Positions 1 through 8,810 are shown, counted from the stretch's first letter. The stretch is DNA of 64,000 nucleotides from Arthrobacter sp. Soil763 (GCF_001428365.1 NZ_LMSH01000001.1:669255-733254); one strand, 5' to 3'. A program made the numbers and translations. The notes: generated by a model not told the origin, from the sequence alone.

Positions 1-236
1 TCTTCGACCAGGTCAAGGCCGACGGCGACGACCTCGCAGCGTATGTGCGCCGGACCATCCACGACCTCGGGTCCCCGGACATCCGGACAGCCTTCGCCAA
101 CACCTACGCCGAGGCGCACCCGCTGGTGGCCGAGGAGCTGGCCTGGTTCGAGGAGTACAGCGCGGGCTTCGAGCCGGACGCCGGCCAGGAGGCCGGCGCG
201 GGACAGCACGAGACAGACGGAGCAACGCGCCGATGA
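1..236 (+). CDS. 2-oxoacid dehydrogenase E1 alpha subunit, C-terminal fragment
   Basis: The window starts inside this gene; 77 codons remain before TGA at 234-236. The tail contains ELAWFEEY followed by a short low-complexity end, as expected for the C-terminus of an E1-alpha subunit. The assignment rests mainly on context: the next two genes are E1-beta and E2. E1-alpha and E1-beta together form the thiamine-diphosphate decarboxylase of the complex in the cytoplasm. The stop overlaps the next start in the arrangement ATGA, so the two subunits are probably translationally coupled. Substrate (branched-chain 2-oxoacid or pyruvate) cannot be told from this fragment. Confidence 0.75.
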   Translation, partial: FDQVKADGDDLAAYVRRTIHDLGSPDIRTAFANTYAEAHPLVAEELAWFEEYSAGFEPDAGQEAGAGQHETDGATRR

Positions 237-1213
237 CCACCATGACCATTGCCAAGGCCATCAACGAGGGCCTGCGCGCGACGCTCACCAACGATTCCCG
301 CACCCTGTTGATGGGTGAGGACATCGGCCCGCTGGGCGGCGTCTACCGCGTCACCGACGGACTGATCGGCGAATTCGGCGCGGACCGCGTGGTGGATACC
401 CCGCTGGCCGAGTCCGGGATCATCGGCACCGCGATCGGCCTGGCGCTCAGCGGCTACCGGCCGGTCTGCGAGATCCAGTTCGACGGATTCGTCTTTCCGG
501 GCTTCAACCAGATCACCACGCAGCTGGCCAAGATGCATTCGCGCAGCAACGGCAACCTCACCGTCCCGGTCGTCATCCGCATCCCGTACGGCGGCGGCAT
601 CGGTTCGATCGAACACCACTCAGAGTCGCCCGAGGCGCTGTTCGCCCACACCGCCGGGCTCCGGATCATCACGCCGTCGAACCCGCACGACGCCTACTGG
701 ATGATCCAGCAGGCCGTCGAGTGCCTGGACCCGGTGATCGTCTTCGAACCAAAGCGCCGCTACTGGCTCAAAGGCGACGTGGACACCGCATCGCCGGGTG
801 CCTCCGCGGACCCGTTCAAGGCCCACGTCCTGCGTGCCGGAACGGACGCCACCGTCGTCGCCTACGGCCCGCTGGTTCCGGTCGCCCTGGCCGCTGCTGC
901 CGCGGCGGCGGAGGACGGCCACAGCATCGAGGTGATCGACCTGCGCTCGATTTCGCCGATCGACTTCGATACCGTGACCGCTTCGGTGCAGAAGACCGGC
1001 CGGCTCATCGTGGCGCACGAGGCGCCGACCTTCGGCGGCATCGGCGGAGAGATCGCGGCGCGGGTCAGCGAGCGTGCCTTCCACTCGCTCGAGTCCCCGG
1101 TCATCCGCGTCGGCGGCTTCCACATGCCCTATCCGGTGGCCAAGGTGGAGGAAGACTACCTGCCGGACATCGACCGCATTCTTGAGGCGCTGGAACGCGC
1201 CCTCGCATACTGA
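233..1213 (+). CDS. bkdB: 2-oxoacid dehydrogenase E1 beta subunit
   Basis: This 326-residue protein has the usual length of an E1-beta transketolase-like subunit. It shows the family sequences [17 protein letters not shown] near the N-terminus, [17 protein letters not shown] around residue 60, and IPYGGG in the middle, which lie around the thiamine-diphosphate site. With E1-alpha it decarboxylates a 2-oxoacid and passes the acyl group to the E2 lipoyl arm. It starts at ATG 233 inside the E1-alpha stop and is followed after 11 nt by E2. An actinobacterial bkdABC arrangement fits best; a pyruvate-type complex is the alternative. No E3 gene is present in the window. Confidence 0.9.
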   Translation: MTTMTIAKAINEGLRATLTNDSRTLLMGEDIGPLGGVYRVTDGLIGEFGADRVVDTPLAESGIIGTAIGLALSGYRPVCEIQFDGFVFPGFNQITTQLAKMHSRSNGNLTVPVVIRIPYGGGIGSIEHHSESPEALFAHTAGLRIITPSNPHDAYWMIQQAVECLDPVIVFEPKRRYWLKGDVDTASPGASADPFKAHVLRAGTDATVVAYGPLVPVALAAAAAAAEDGHSIEVIDLRSISPIDFDTVTASVQKTGRLIVAHEAPTFGGIGGEIAARVSERAFHSLESPVIRVGGFHMPYPVAKVEEDYLPDIDRILEALERALAY

Positions 1214-1224
1214 CGGGGAGCCCC

Positions 1225-2826
1225 ATGACCGTGAACAAGTTCAACCTTCCCGACGTGGGCGAAGGCCTTACCGAGGCTGAAATCGTCTCCTGGAAGGTCA
1301 AGGCCGGCGATACCGTGGCGGTCAACGACGTGCTCTGCGAAATCGAGACGGCCAAATCCCTTGTCGAGCTCCCCTCGCCCTATGCCGGAACCGTCACCGA
1401 ACTGCTGGTGCCCGAGGGCGTGACGGTCGACGTCGGGACCCCGATCATCAGCGTCTCCGACGCGGGCCCCGGGGCCCCGGCGCCTGCCGCCGCGACCCCG
1501 GCAGCCGCTGCCGCGACCCCGGCGGCCGCCGCTGCGCCGGAGGCAACGGAACTGGAGGCGCCGGAACCGGCGCCCATGTACGGCACGCTTGAGCCCGGCA
1601 CTGCCGAGCCCGTTGACGCGGGCGGACCCCCGGCCGGCGGCCCGCTGGTCGGGTCCGGTCCTAAGGCCGACGCCGTCAAGCGCCGGCGCCGGATCTCCGC
1701 CCCCGCTTCCCCGGCGTTGCCAGCCGCCGTTTCCCCCGCGGTCAGCGCCGCACCGGCCGCGGCGGCCAGCGTCGCGCCGTCGGCCGAACCGGTCGAAAGC
1801 CACGACATCTGGATCGATCCGGACGCGGTCGTCCGGGCGGAGAGGCCTGCGCCGGCACCGGCCGGGACGGCCGAGGGGACCATTGACCAACGCCCCACCC
1901 TTGGCGGCGCCATCAGCGGACTCGTCAACCGGGTGCTGGCCAAGCCGCCGGTCCGCAAGATCGCCCGCGACCTCGGGATCGACCTGGCCGACGTCGTCCC
2001 CACCGGCGCCCGCGGCGAGGTCACCCGCGAGGACCTGGTGAGCTACCAGGCCCAGCGTGACGCCGAGGTGGACCGGGCGGACTCGTTCTGGGGCAAGACC
2101 GGCCGCCCCCAGGCGCAGCGGATTGAGCGCATTCCGGTTAAGGGGGTCCGCAAGGCCACCGCCCGCGCCATGGTGGAGTCCGCGTTCGCGGCCCCTCATG
2201 TGAGCATCTTCGTGGACGTGGACGCCAGCCGGACCATGGAATTCGTCAAGCGGCTCAAGGCCTCCCGCGATTTCGAGGGCATCAAGGTTTCGCCGCTGCT
2301 GATCCTGGCCAAGGCAGTGATCTGGGCCGCGGCGCGCAACCCCAGCGTCAACGCCAGCTGGGTGGACGCCGAAGACGGCAGCGACTCCGCTGAGATCCAC
2401 GTCAAGCACTTCATGAACCTGGGCATTGCCGCTGCCACGCCCCGGGGCCTCATGGTGCCGAACATCAAGAACGCCCAGGACCTTTCGCTCAAGGAGCTCG
2501 CCCTCGCGCTCAACGAGCTCGCCACCACCGCCCGGGCCGGCAAGACCCAGCCCGCGCAGATGCAGGGCGGCACCCTGACCGTCACCAACATCGGCGCCCT
2601 CGGCATCGATACCGGCACGCCCATCATCAACCCGGGCGAGGTCGCGATCGTTGCCTTCGGGACGATCAAGCAGAAGCCCTGGGTCCTCGACGGCGAAGTG
2701 ATCCCGCGCTGGATCACCACCCTGGGCGGTTCCTTCGACCACCGCGTGGTGGACGGGGACCTGTCCGCCCGCTTCATGGCCGACGTCGCCTCGATCCTGG
2801 AAGAGCCCGCCCTGCTGCTGGATTAG
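1225..2826 (+). CDS. bkdC: Dihydrolipoamide acyltransferase (E2) of a 2-oxoacid dehydrogenase complex
   Basis: 533 residues. One lipoyl domain (about residues 4-78) carries the ETAKS motif with the lipoylated Lys44. A long Ala/Pro-rich flexible linker (about 85-240) follows. The E3/E1-binding domain lies at about 243-275 ([20 protein letters not shown]), and the CoA-dependent acyltransferase domain at about 295-533, ending with HRVVDGD, where His506 and Asp510 are the catalytic pair. The protein forms the core of the complex and transfers the acyl group to CoA. It is the last gene of the E1-alpha/E1-beta/E2 operon. The linker is longer than in many E2 proteins. Branched-chain versus pyruvate specificity is unresolved. 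Confidence 0.93.
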   Translation: MTVNKFNLPDVGEGLTEAEIVSWKVKAGDTVAVNDVLCEIETAKSLVELPSPYAGTVTELLVPEGVTVDVGTPIISVSDAGPGAPAPAAATPAAAAATPAAAAAPEATELEAPEPAPMYGTLEPGTAEPVDAGGPPAGGPLVGSGPKADAVKRRRRISAPASPALPAAVSPAVSAAPAAAASVAPSAEPVESHDIWIDPDAVVRAERPAPAPAGTAEGTIDQRPTLGGAISGLVNRVLAKPPVRKIARDLGIDLADVVPTGARGEVTREDLVSYQAQRDAEVDRADSFWGKTGRPQAQRIERIPVKGVRKATARAMVESAFAAPHVSIFVDVDASRTMEFVKRLKASRDFEGIKVSPLLILAKAVIWAAARNPSVNASWVDAEDGSDSAEIHVKHFMNLGIAAATPRGLMVPNIKNAQDLSLKELALALNELATTARAGKTQPAQMQGGTLTVTNIGALGIDTGTPIINPGEVAIVAFGTIKQKPWVLDGEVIPRWITTLGGSFDHRVVDGDLSARFMADVASILEEPALLLD

Positions 2827-3116
2827 CCGGGGCGGGGTCCGTGGCCAGGTCCGCTGCGCCGGACCGGGGCCGTTCCTGCCCAGTCTTGCCTTGTCCGGAG
2901 GGTCCCGCCATGCCCGGACACTGCAGCCCGAACGCTCCCGCCCAGTTAGTTCTGCTCCGGCCGACCCGCACCCGCGCCGTTTCAAGGGTTTCCGGGCGTG
3001 TACCGTCCGCGGACGGGCAGTAACTGGGCGGGAACGTCCGTGCGGAGCCGGGCGGCGCGGGATTGGTCGGCGCGGAGCCGGGCCGGTCCGCCCAGTGCAG
3101 GCGGAGCCGGGCCGGA
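2827..3116. repeat. Intergenic region with three spaced copies of a 12-bp repeat
   Basis: No gene is supported here. GCGGAGCCGGGC occurs at 3042-3053, 3072-3083 and 3101-3112, that is every 29-30 bp, and the last copy abuts the stop of the following minus-strand gene. A perfect 14-bp palindrome, CCGTCCGCGGACGG, lies at 3003-3016. The region separates two convergent genes, so it may end transcription, but no T-tract is visible. Confidence 0.5.
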
Positions 3117-3455
3117 CTAGCTGCCGGCGTAGGCCGCGAGCAGCTCGGTGGCGCCGGGGCCGCCGGCCCACCCGGCGGCGGCAACGGCAGCGGCGAAGGC
3201 CAGCCCGGCGAAGCCAAAGCTCGCCGCGGTGACCGTGCTCAGGAACTTCCAGTCCTCGCGCAGGATGCTGCGCACCGTGTCGGGCATCCGCAGCGAGGGG
3301 GAAATCAGGTTGGGGGCGCTGTCCACCGAACCGTCGTCGAGGTACGCGACCACGCGGCCGCCGGCGCGGTCGACCCGCATCGTGCTGATGTGGTTGCCGT
3401 GGCGGGCAAGCAGGATGTCGTGGCCCACGAGCTGGCGGCGCTGAGGAACGGGCAT
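3117..3455 (-). CDS. Small hypothetical protein with one membrane segment
   Basis: 112 residues, starting at ATG 3455 preceded by GGGAGA on the coding strand. The N-terminal half is soluble and contains VGHDILLARHGNHIST and AYLDDGSVDSAPN. A hydrophobic Ala/Gly-rich segment at about residues 73-97 could cross the membrane, followed by a short tail. I do not recognise the family. It is divergent from the acyl-CoA ligase. Codon use and the ribosome-binding site support a real gene. Confidence 0.7.
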   Translation of the reverse strand: MPVPQRRQLVGHDILLARHGNHISTMRVDRAGGRVVAYLDDGSVDSAPNLISPSLRMPDTVRSILREDWKFLSTVTAASFGFAGLAFAAAVAAAGWAGGPGATELLAAYAGS

Positions 3456-3680
3456 CGGTGTCTCCCGGAAAGTGGTGCGGATAGGGCTGTCCGCACCATC
3501 GGGGGCAACTACAATTTTATCGTCCGTCCCCGGACGCACGCCCCGAAAACCGGGTGAGACTGCGCACCAGCCGGCGTGACCGCGGTCAAACCCGGCGGCT
3601 CCTGTCGGTACGCGGACCGCGGCACTAGAGTTGCACCAGCCGCCGCCCCGACGACGGACGCCGATCAAAGGAGATTTCGC

Positions 3681-5285
3681 GTGTTCTCGAGCCCGTTCCC
3701 CGCAGTCGATATACCCGATGTCAGCATCTACGAGTACCTCTTCGGCGGCCTGCGGGAGGACGACCTGGACCGGACCGCCGTCGTCGACGGCACCAGCGGA
3801 GCCGAGACCACCTACCGCGAACTCCGCACCGGGATCAACGCCCTCGCCGGAGCGGTCGCCGCCGAAGGCCTGGGCGTGGGCGGCGTCGCGGCCATCCTGT
3901 GCCCGAACACTCCCGCCTTCACCGTCGTCTTCCACGGCCTGCTGCGGGCAGGCGCCACCGTCACACCGGTCAATTCGCTCTACACGGCCGACGAGATCGA
4001 AAAGCAGCTCACCGACGCCGGCGCCGGCTGGCTGTTCACGGTGTCCGTCCTGCTGCCCGCCGCCCTTGAAGCGGCAGGCCGGGTCGGGATCCCCGCGGAC
4101 CGGCTGGTGGTGCTCGACGGAGCCGAGGGCCACCCCTCGCTGGCGGACCTGCTCGGCGCCGGCGCGCCCGCCCCGGAGGTCAGCTTCGACCCGGCCACCC
4201 ACGTCGCGGTGCTGCCCTACTCCTCCGGGACCACCGGGCGGCCCAAGGGGGTGATGCTCAGCCACCGGAACCTCGTCGCCAACGTGGAGCAGTCGCGCGG
4301 CCTGCTCAAGGTACGGCCCGAGGACCGGCTGCTGGCGCTGCTGCCCTTCTTCCACATCTACGGCCTGACCGTGCTGCTGAACCTGGCGCTCCGCGAACGC
4401 GCCTGCCTGGTCACGATGCCCAGGTTCGACCTCGCCGAGTTCCTGCGCATCGTGCAGGACCATATGTGCAGCTACCTCTTCATCGCGCCGCCCGTGGCGG
4501 TGGCCCTCGCCAAGCACCCCCTGGTGGCGGAGTACGACCTTAGCTCCGTGCACACGACGCTCTCCGGCGCGGCCCCGCTGGACGGTGAACTGGGTACGCG
4601 GCTAGCCGAACGCCTGGGCTGCCGGGTGCTGCAGGGCTACGGGATGACCGAGATGAGCCCGGTCTCGCACCTGATTCCGGTGGAGGCTACGGACGTGCCG
4701 GTCAGTTCTGTCGGCTATACCGTGCCCAACATGGAATGCCGGCTCGTGGACCCGGCAACCGGGGAAGAGATTGAGGTCCCCGCCGAGGGAACCAGCGCCG
4801 CGGGCCACCTCTTGTGCCGCGGTCCCAACGTGATGCTGGGATACCTCAACCGGCCCGATGACACCGCGGACACGCTGGACGCCGACGGCTTCCTGCACAC
4901 CGGCGACATCGCCACGGTGCGGGCGGACGGCGTGGTCTCGATCGTGGACCGGCTCAAGGAGCTGATCAAGTACAAGGGGTACCAGATCGCACCGGCCGAA
5001 CTGGAAGCCCTGCTGCTCACCCACCCCGGCATCGCCGACGCGGCGGTGATCGGCACCTCCGACGCCGACGGCCAGGAGGTGCCGACGGCTTTCGTGGTGC
5101 GCCAGCCGGGACCCGCGGGGGAGGAGCTGAACGAGGCAGCGGTCGAGGAGTTCGTGGCCTCGAAGGTGGCACCCTTCAAGAAGATCCGCCGCGTCGAGTT
5201 CATCGACGCCGTGCCGAAATCCGCCTCCGGCAAGATCCTGCGCCGGATGCTCAAGGTGGCCCAGCCGGCGCAGCCGGGGGCCTAG
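3681..5285 (+). CDS. Acyl-CoA synthetase (AMP-forming), 4-coumarate-CoA ligase-like
   Basis: 534 residues from GTG 3681, chosen because AAAGGAG lies 7 nt upstream; an earlier in-frame start would lack such a site. The AMP-binding P-loop reads YSSGTTGRPKGVMLSH (about 180-195). QGYGMTEMSP lies near residue 320, the hinge sequence TGDIATVRADG near 410, and the C-terminal catalytic lysine in PKSASGKILRR near 515. It activates a carboxylic acid to an acyl-adenylate and then a CoA thioester. The overall layout resembles 4-coumarate and medium/long-chain acyl-CoA ligases; the substrate cannot be fixed from sequence. It lies downstream of the 2-oxoacid dehydrogenase genes but in its own transcription unit. 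Confidence 0.9.
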   Translation: MFSSPFPAVDIPDVSIYEYLFGGLREDDLDRTAVVDGTSGAETTYRELRTGINALAGAVAAEGLGVGGVAAILCPNTPAFTVVFHGLLRAGATVTPVNSLYTADEIEKQLTDAGAGWLFTVSVLLPAALEAAGRVGIPADRLVVLDGAEGHPSLADLLGAGAPAPEVSFDPATHVAVLPYSSGTTGRPKGVMLSHRNLVANVEQSRGLLKVRPEDRLLALLPFFHIYGLTVLLNLALRERACLVTMPRFDLAEFLRIVQDHMCSYLFIAPPVAVALAKHPLVAEYDLSSVHTTLSGAAPLDGELGTRLAERLGCRVLQGYGMTEMSPVSHLIPVEATDVPVSSVGYTVPNMECRLVDPATGEEIEVPAEGTSAAGHLLCRGPNVMLGYLNRPDDTADTLDADGFLHTGDIATVRADGVVSIVDRLKELIKYKGYQIAPAELEALLLTHPGIADAAVIGTSDADGQEVPTAFVVRQPGPAGEELNEAAVEEFVASKVAPFKKIRRVEFIDAVPKSASGKILRRMLKVAQPAQPGA

Positions 5286-5308
5286 ACCGCGGTCCAGCCC
5301 GGCCGCCC

Positions 5309-5335
5309 GCCCAGCCGGCCCAGCCGGCCCAGCCG
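5309..5335. repeat. Three tandem copies of GCCCAGCCG
   Basis: The 9-bp unit is repeated three times without interruption between the convergent ends of the acyl-CoA ligase and the universal stress protein gene. It is probably simple slippage sequence; no hairpin with a T-tract is apparent. Confidence 0.6.
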
Positions 5336-5340
5336 TGGGC

Positions 5341-5772
5341 CTAGGCCGGGCTGTCGGTCTTGGCGATGTAGACGTCGCAGGGGGCGTTGTGGGCGACGCT
5401 GTTCGCAACGCTCCCAAGCACCCGGCCGAGGCCCCGCATGCGGCGGTTGCCGACGACGATCAGCTGCGCGCCGGAGCGCTCCGCCTCCTCGATCAGCGCC
5501 TCGGCGGGCTTGCCCCGGGCGGCGGCGTAGGTGACGTTCAGCTCGGCCGTGCGCAGGCTTTCGGCGACGCCCTTGGCGACTTTCTCGGCGTCGCCGGCGT
5601 CGGAGACGATCCACCGGTCACTGCCGCTGCCGTAGACCTCGGTCCGGTCGCTGTCGAAAGCGCTGACCACGTGCAGGGTGGCGCCGAGCGACGCCGCGAG
5701 GTCCCGGGCCGTGTGGGCCGCCTTCAGGGCAGTCTCACTGCCGTCGACGCCGACAACGATGATTCCGGTCAT
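5341..5772 (-). CDS. Universal stress protein (UspA family)
   Basis: 143 residues, a single Usp domain. It begins IIVVGVDGSE and ends with the ATP-binding pattern G-2x-G-9x-G(S/T), seen as GNRRMRGLGRVLGSVANSV near residues 112-130. Such proteins are cytoplasmic nucleotide-binding stress proteins of the ATP-binding subclass. GAGGAGCACCCC lies just before ATG 5772 on the coding strand and gives a good ribosome-binding site. It appears to be a stand-alone gene. The physiological signal is unknown. Confidence 0.92.
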   Translation of the reverse strand: MTGIIVVGVDGSETALKAAHTARDLAASLGATLHVVSAFDSDRTEVYGSGSDRWIVSDAGDAEKVAKGVAESLRTAELNVTYAAARGKPAEALIEEAERSGAQLIVVGNRRMRGLGRVLGSVANSVAHNAPCDVYIAKTDSPA

Positions 5773-5821
5773 GGGGTGCTCCTCTGGTCAGGTCCGGTGC
5801 GGACCGCGGCAATGCTTCAGG

Positions 5822-7114
5822 CTACAACGCCGCGATGGCTTCCCGCAGTACCGGCGCCAGGCGGCGGATGCCCTCCTCGATCGCCTCCGGCGGCATGGCG
5901 CTGTAGGCCAGCCGCAGCTTGTTGGAGGGCTCGTCGGAGTGCGTGAACGCGGCTCCCGGAATGAAGACGACACCCGCGTCGATGGCTTTCTGCAACAACG
6001 GATACGTGTCCACCCCCTCGGGAAGGGTGACCCAGACAAAGAAGCCACCCTCGGGACGGGTCCAGCTCAGCCCCTCCGGCATGTACTGCTCGAGCGCCGC
6101 GAGCATGGCCTCGCAGCGTTCCCGGTACAGCTCCCGGTAGGTCGCGATCTGGCCGAGCCAGTCATAGTCGCGCAGGTAGGCCGAGACCAGCATCTGGCCC
6201 AGCGCCGGCGGGCACAGGGTGACGGCCTCGGAGGCCAGGTAGTACCGCCGCTGCAGGTGGGCCGGGACCAGGGCCCAGCCGATCCGCAGCCCGGGGGCAA
6301 AAATCTTGGAGAACGAGCCCATGTAGATGACGTCGTCCGGGTTTTCCGCCCGCAGCGGGGTCAGCGGATGCCCGTCGAAGCGCAGCAGGCCGTAGGGGTT
6401 ATCCTCCAGCACCAAGATATTCGCCTTCCGGCATATATCGACCACCTGCTGGCGGCGCTCCGGGGCGAGGGTGATGCCCGACGGGTTGTTGAAGCTGGGA
6501 ATGGTGTAGAGGAACTTGATGGTCTTGCCCGCCGTCCGGAGGGCGGCGATCTTGGCCTCCAGGAGGTCCGGGATGATGCCGTGGTCATCCATCGCCACGG
6601 CGCCGACCTCGACCTGGTAGGCCTCAAAGGTGTTGAGTGCCCCGACGTAGGTGGGGTCTTCGACCAGTACGACGTCGCCAGGGTCGCAGAAGACCTTGGT
6701 GGCCACGTCCTGGGCGGACTGCGAGCCCGCGGTGATGACGACGTTCTCCGGCTTGGCGTCCAGGATGCCCTCGGCTGCCATGACTTCGCAGATCTGGGTG
6801 CGCAGCTCCTCGGTGCCCTGGCCGCCGCCGTACTGGAGGGCGGTCAGACCCTGTTCGGCGATGATCTTCGCGGCCGACGCGGCCAGGCGCTCCAGCGGGA
6901 GGGACTGCAGGTAGGGGCTGCCTCCGGCGAGAGAAACCAGGCCGGGACGGAGGGAGATGTCGAAGACATCCCGCACGGCGGACTGCTTGATATTTGCTGC
7001 GCGCTCCGAGAAAAGCCTCTCGTGGCGGTGGGCGGACGTAGCCGCACGTTCGATCGCGTCAATTGCCTCTGCCGGAAGAACCTCTGCGGCGGCATCAAGT
7101 GTTTCGTGGGTCAC
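5822..7114 (-). CDS. PLP-dependent aminotransferase, class I/II (2-aminoadipate/AAT type)
   Basis: 430 residues from GTG 7114. The fold-type I aminotransferase domain covers most of the protein. The PLP-binding lysine is Lys270 in GSFSKIFAPGLRIGW, and EDNPYG (about 237-242) and NNPSG (209-213) line the cofactor site. It transfers an amino group between an amino acid and 2-oxoglutarate and resembles LysN/Kat-like enzymes and the effector half of MocR regulators, but has no DNA-binding domain. On the coding strand TACCCT lies 6 nt before the GTG, so the message may be leaderless. A striking palindrome and repeated GTTCACAA lie 34-64 bp upstream of the start. Confidence 0.88.
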   Translation of the reverse strand: MTHETLDAAAEVLPAEAIDAIERAATSAHRHERLFSERAANIKQSAVRDVFDISLRPGLVSLAGGSPYLQSLPLERLAASAAKIIAEQGLTALQYGGGQGTEELRTQICEVMAAEGILDAKPENVVITAGSQSAQDVATKVFCDPGDVVLVEDPTYVGALNTFEAYQVEVGAVAMDDHGIIPDLLEAKIAALRTAGKTIKFLYTIPSFNNPSGITLAPERRQQVVDICRKANILVLEDNPYGLLRFDGHPLTPLRAENPDDVIYMGSFSKIFAPGLRIGWALVPAHLQRRYYLASEAVTLCPPALGQMLVSAYLRDYDWLGQIATYRELYRERCEAMLAALEQYMPEGLSWTRPEGGFFVWVTLPEGVDTYPLLQKAIDAGVVFIPGAAFTHSDEPSNKLRLAYSAMPPEAIEEGIRRLAPVLREAIAAL

Positions 7115-7147
7115 AGTCCAAGGGTACAGGCCCAGTTGCCAGGGGGA

Positions 7148-7178
7148 AAACTTTTGTTCACAAAAGTTTCGTTCACAA
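7148..7178. promoter_or_regulatory. Palindrome and direct repeats upstream of the aminotransferase gene
   Basis: AAACTTTTG (7148-7156) and CAAAAGTTT (7161-7169) form a perfect 9-bp inverted repeat around TTCA. GTTCACAA occurs at 7156-7163 and again at 7171-7178, exactly 15 bp apart. This AT-rich block stands out from the high-GC surroundings and lies just upstream of the predicted -10 box of the aminotransferase. A transcription-factor site is the likeliest reading; the regulator is unknown. Confidence 0.5.
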
Positions 7179-7192
7179 GGGCGAAGACGCGA

Positions 7193-7223
7193 GTGCCCCG
7201 GCAGCGGAGCGCTGCCGGGGCAC
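7193..7223 (-). terminator. Strong stem-loop after the FMN reductase gene
   Basis: A perfect 14-bp stem (7193-7206 with 7210-7223) closes a 3-nt loop 20 bp after the FMN reductase stop. No T-tract follows, as is common in high-GC bacteria. It separates the reductase from the aminotransferase promoter region on the same strand. Confidence 0.75.
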
Positions 7224-7242
7224 ATGCGGGGGAGTCCGGCGG

Positions 7243-7803
7243 TTAGGCCGCCTGGGTCCGGGCTTCCGCCAGGGCCTCGAAGACGCCCTTGATCTGCTCC
7301 ACGACCTCGGCGTCGTCCTTGGGGTGCACCTCGGCGAAGCGGACCATGGAACCGGGAACGGCGAGCTTGGCGTCCTCCAGCACCCGGGCGCCCGCGATGC
7401 CGGCAGCCTTGCGGGCCTCATCCTGGGCCCAGACGCCGCCGTACTGGCCGAAGGCGGTACCGACGACAGCGGTCGGCTTGTCCTTGAGGGCGCCGGCGCC
7501 GAAGGGGCGGGACAGCCAGTCGATGGCGTTCTTCAGCGGTGCGGGAACGGTGCCGTTGTACTCGGGGGTGACCAGCAGCAGGGCGTCGGCGCTGCTTGCG
7601 GCGGCACGGAGCGCGGCGGCGGCGGCCGGCACCTGGCCTTCGACGTCGATGTCCTCGTTGTAGAACGGGATGTTGCCGAGGCTCTCATGGATCACGACGT
7701 CCACCTGCTCGGGCGCGTTGAGCTGGATGGCTTCGGCCAGCTGCTGGTTGGTCGAACCGGCCCGCAGGCTGCCGACGAGGGTGAGAACGGTGTTGGTGGT
7801 CAT
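7243..7803 (-). CDS. NAD(P)H-dependent FMN reductase / quinone-reductase-like flavoprotein
   Basis: 186 residues from ATG 7803, with AGGAGA 4 nt upstream; a longer in-frame start exists but lacks this site. The flavodoxin-like fold begins with LTLVGSLRAGSTNQQLA, the FMN phosphate loop, and contains LLLVTPEYNGTVPAPLKNAIDW, the signature of the NADPH-dependent FMN reductase family. It reduces flavin, quinone or azo substrates in the cytoplasm. A TetR regulator is divergently transcribed across a palindromic operator, so this gene is probably the regulator's target, perhaps induced by electrophiles or quinones. Confidence 0.9.
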   Translation of the reverse strand: MTTNTVLTLVGSLRAGSTNQQLAEAIQLNAPEQVDVVIHESLGNIPFYNEDIDVEGQVPAAAAALRAAASSADALLLVTPEYNGTVPAPLKNAIDWLSRPFGAGALKDKPTAVVGTAFGQYGGVWAQDEARKAAGIAGARVLEDAKLAVPGSMVRFAEVHPKDDAEVVEQIKGVFEALAEARTQAA

Positions 7804-7881
7804 GGAATCTCCTAGCTGCACGCCGCACGAAAACCGGCGGCTGGACGTTCTGGCAGGCTTACTCAGCCCTACACCGAATGT

Positions 7882-7901
7882 AAACGGACTGCGGTCCGTT
7901 T
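7882..7901. promoter_or_regulatory. TetR-type operator between the FMN reductase and its regulator
   Basis: AAACGGAC (7882-7889) and GTCCGTTT (7894-7901) are a perfect 8-bp inverted repeat around TGCG. It lies between divergent genes and overlaps the expected -35 position of the regulator promoter, whose -10 box TACAAT is at 7917-7922. This is the usual geometry for an autoregulating TetR protein. Confidence 0.75.
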
Positions 7902-7929
7902 CTTATTCCCGCTCGCTACAATGACCCGT

Positions 7930-8544
7930 GTGAGCCTTATCCCAGTCCGACCCGGCGGTCCCGGCGAGCCGGCGGCCGAGTCCGAGCGCAGGGACGCCGC
8001 CAGGAACCGGGCGCTGCTGCTGCGCGCCGCCCGCGAGCTGGTCGAGGAAGCCGGCGCCGACGGGCTCACCATGGCCAGCCTCGCGGCGCGTGCCGGGGTG
8101 GGAAAGGGCACCGTCTTCCGCCGCTTCGGCAGCCGGGGGGGGCTGATGCTTGCGCTGCTCAGCGATGCCGAGGCCGGATTCCAGGGCCGGTTCATGTTCG
8201 GCCCGCCGCCGCTCGGGCCGGGAGCCCCGCCGCTGGCGAGGCTCATCGCCTTCGGTGCGGAGCGGATCAACTGGGTGCTCGAATACGGCGAGCTGGCCCG
8301 CGCGGCCGATGCGTCCGCCCACAACCGCTTCGACGTGCCGGCCGCCGTACTCTGGCACCGCCACCTGGAGATGCTGCTCAGGGAAGCCGGGGTGACAGCG
8401 GATCCGTGGCTTATGGCCGGAGCCCTGAGCGTGACGCTGGAGCCCGAGCGGATCCTGCACTCCGTACGGGTCCACGGGGTCTCCCCGGAGCGCCTCGCCG
8501 AGTCCTGGCGCGAGCTTGTCACCCGGGTCGTGCGGGGCGGCTAA
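7930..8544 (+). CDS. TetR family transcriptional regulator
   Basis: 204 residues from GTG 7930. The N-terminal helix-turn-helix (about 20-65) includes GLTMASLAARAGVGKGTVFRRFGSR, and the C-terminal helical ligand domain is divergent. I chose GTG 7930 because a near-consensus -10 box TACAAT (7917-7922) ends 7 nt upstream and overlaps the alternative ATG at 7921; the transcript would then be leaderless. It probably represses itself and the divergent FMN reductase through the palindrome at 7882-7901. The ligand is unknown. Confidence 0.88.
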   Translation: MSLIPVRPGGPGEPAAESERRDAARNRALLLRAARELVEEAGADGLTMASLAARAGVGKGTVFRRFGSRGGLMLALLSDAEAGFQGRFMFGPPPLGPGAPPLARLIAFGAERINWVLEYGELARAADASAHNRFDVPAAVLWHRHLEMLLREAGVTADPWLMAGALSVTLEPERILHSVRVHGVSPERLAESWRELVTRVVRGG

Positions 8545-8810
8545 AAATAGCCGACTCGGCGCCCGCTGCCAAGTCAAATCAATTCACCAGAGTTATTCAT
8601 AACGATCTGGTAGTAGACGACTCATTTCGTCCCGTTTGGTGCGTCTTTCCGAAATACCTATGTGGTAGTTTCCTCTGGAATGTGACCCGCAACATAGTCC
8701 ATCAGGGCTCGCCGAGAGGCATGCGGGCGGCCAGGCACCCGCTGGCCATGATCCCCGATCGGCAGCGGAAAACCCCCTGCCCGCGGGGGGACAACGGAAG
8801 GATCCATGCT
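8545..8810. promoter_or_regulatory. Regulatory region upstream of the peptide ABC transporter
   Basis: This stretch is AT-richer than its surroundings and contains the composite inverted repeat at 8587-8610: CCAGA, GTTAT, TC, ATAAC, GA, TCTGG. Both arm pairs (CCAGA/TCTGG and GTTAT/ATAAC) are perfect. A short C5/G5 hairpin occurs around 8772-8790. The promoter of the transporter operon must lie here, but no clear -35/-10 pair can be assigned by eye. Confidence 0.5.

Noticed and set aside
1156..3171. 671-codon open frame on the minus strand over the E2 gene
   Set aside because: It is antisense to a gene with complete E2 motifs, has no recognisable domain, and reflects the high GC content.
3063..3557. 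164-codon plus-strand frame over the small membrane protein gene
   Set aside because: The opposite strand has a ribosome-binding site, a sensible start and a protein-like membrane segment.
5678..7246. 522-codon plus-strand frame antisense to the aminotransferase
   Set aside because: The composition is Gln/Arg/Gly-rich without domains, and the opposite strand encodes a complete PLP enzyme.
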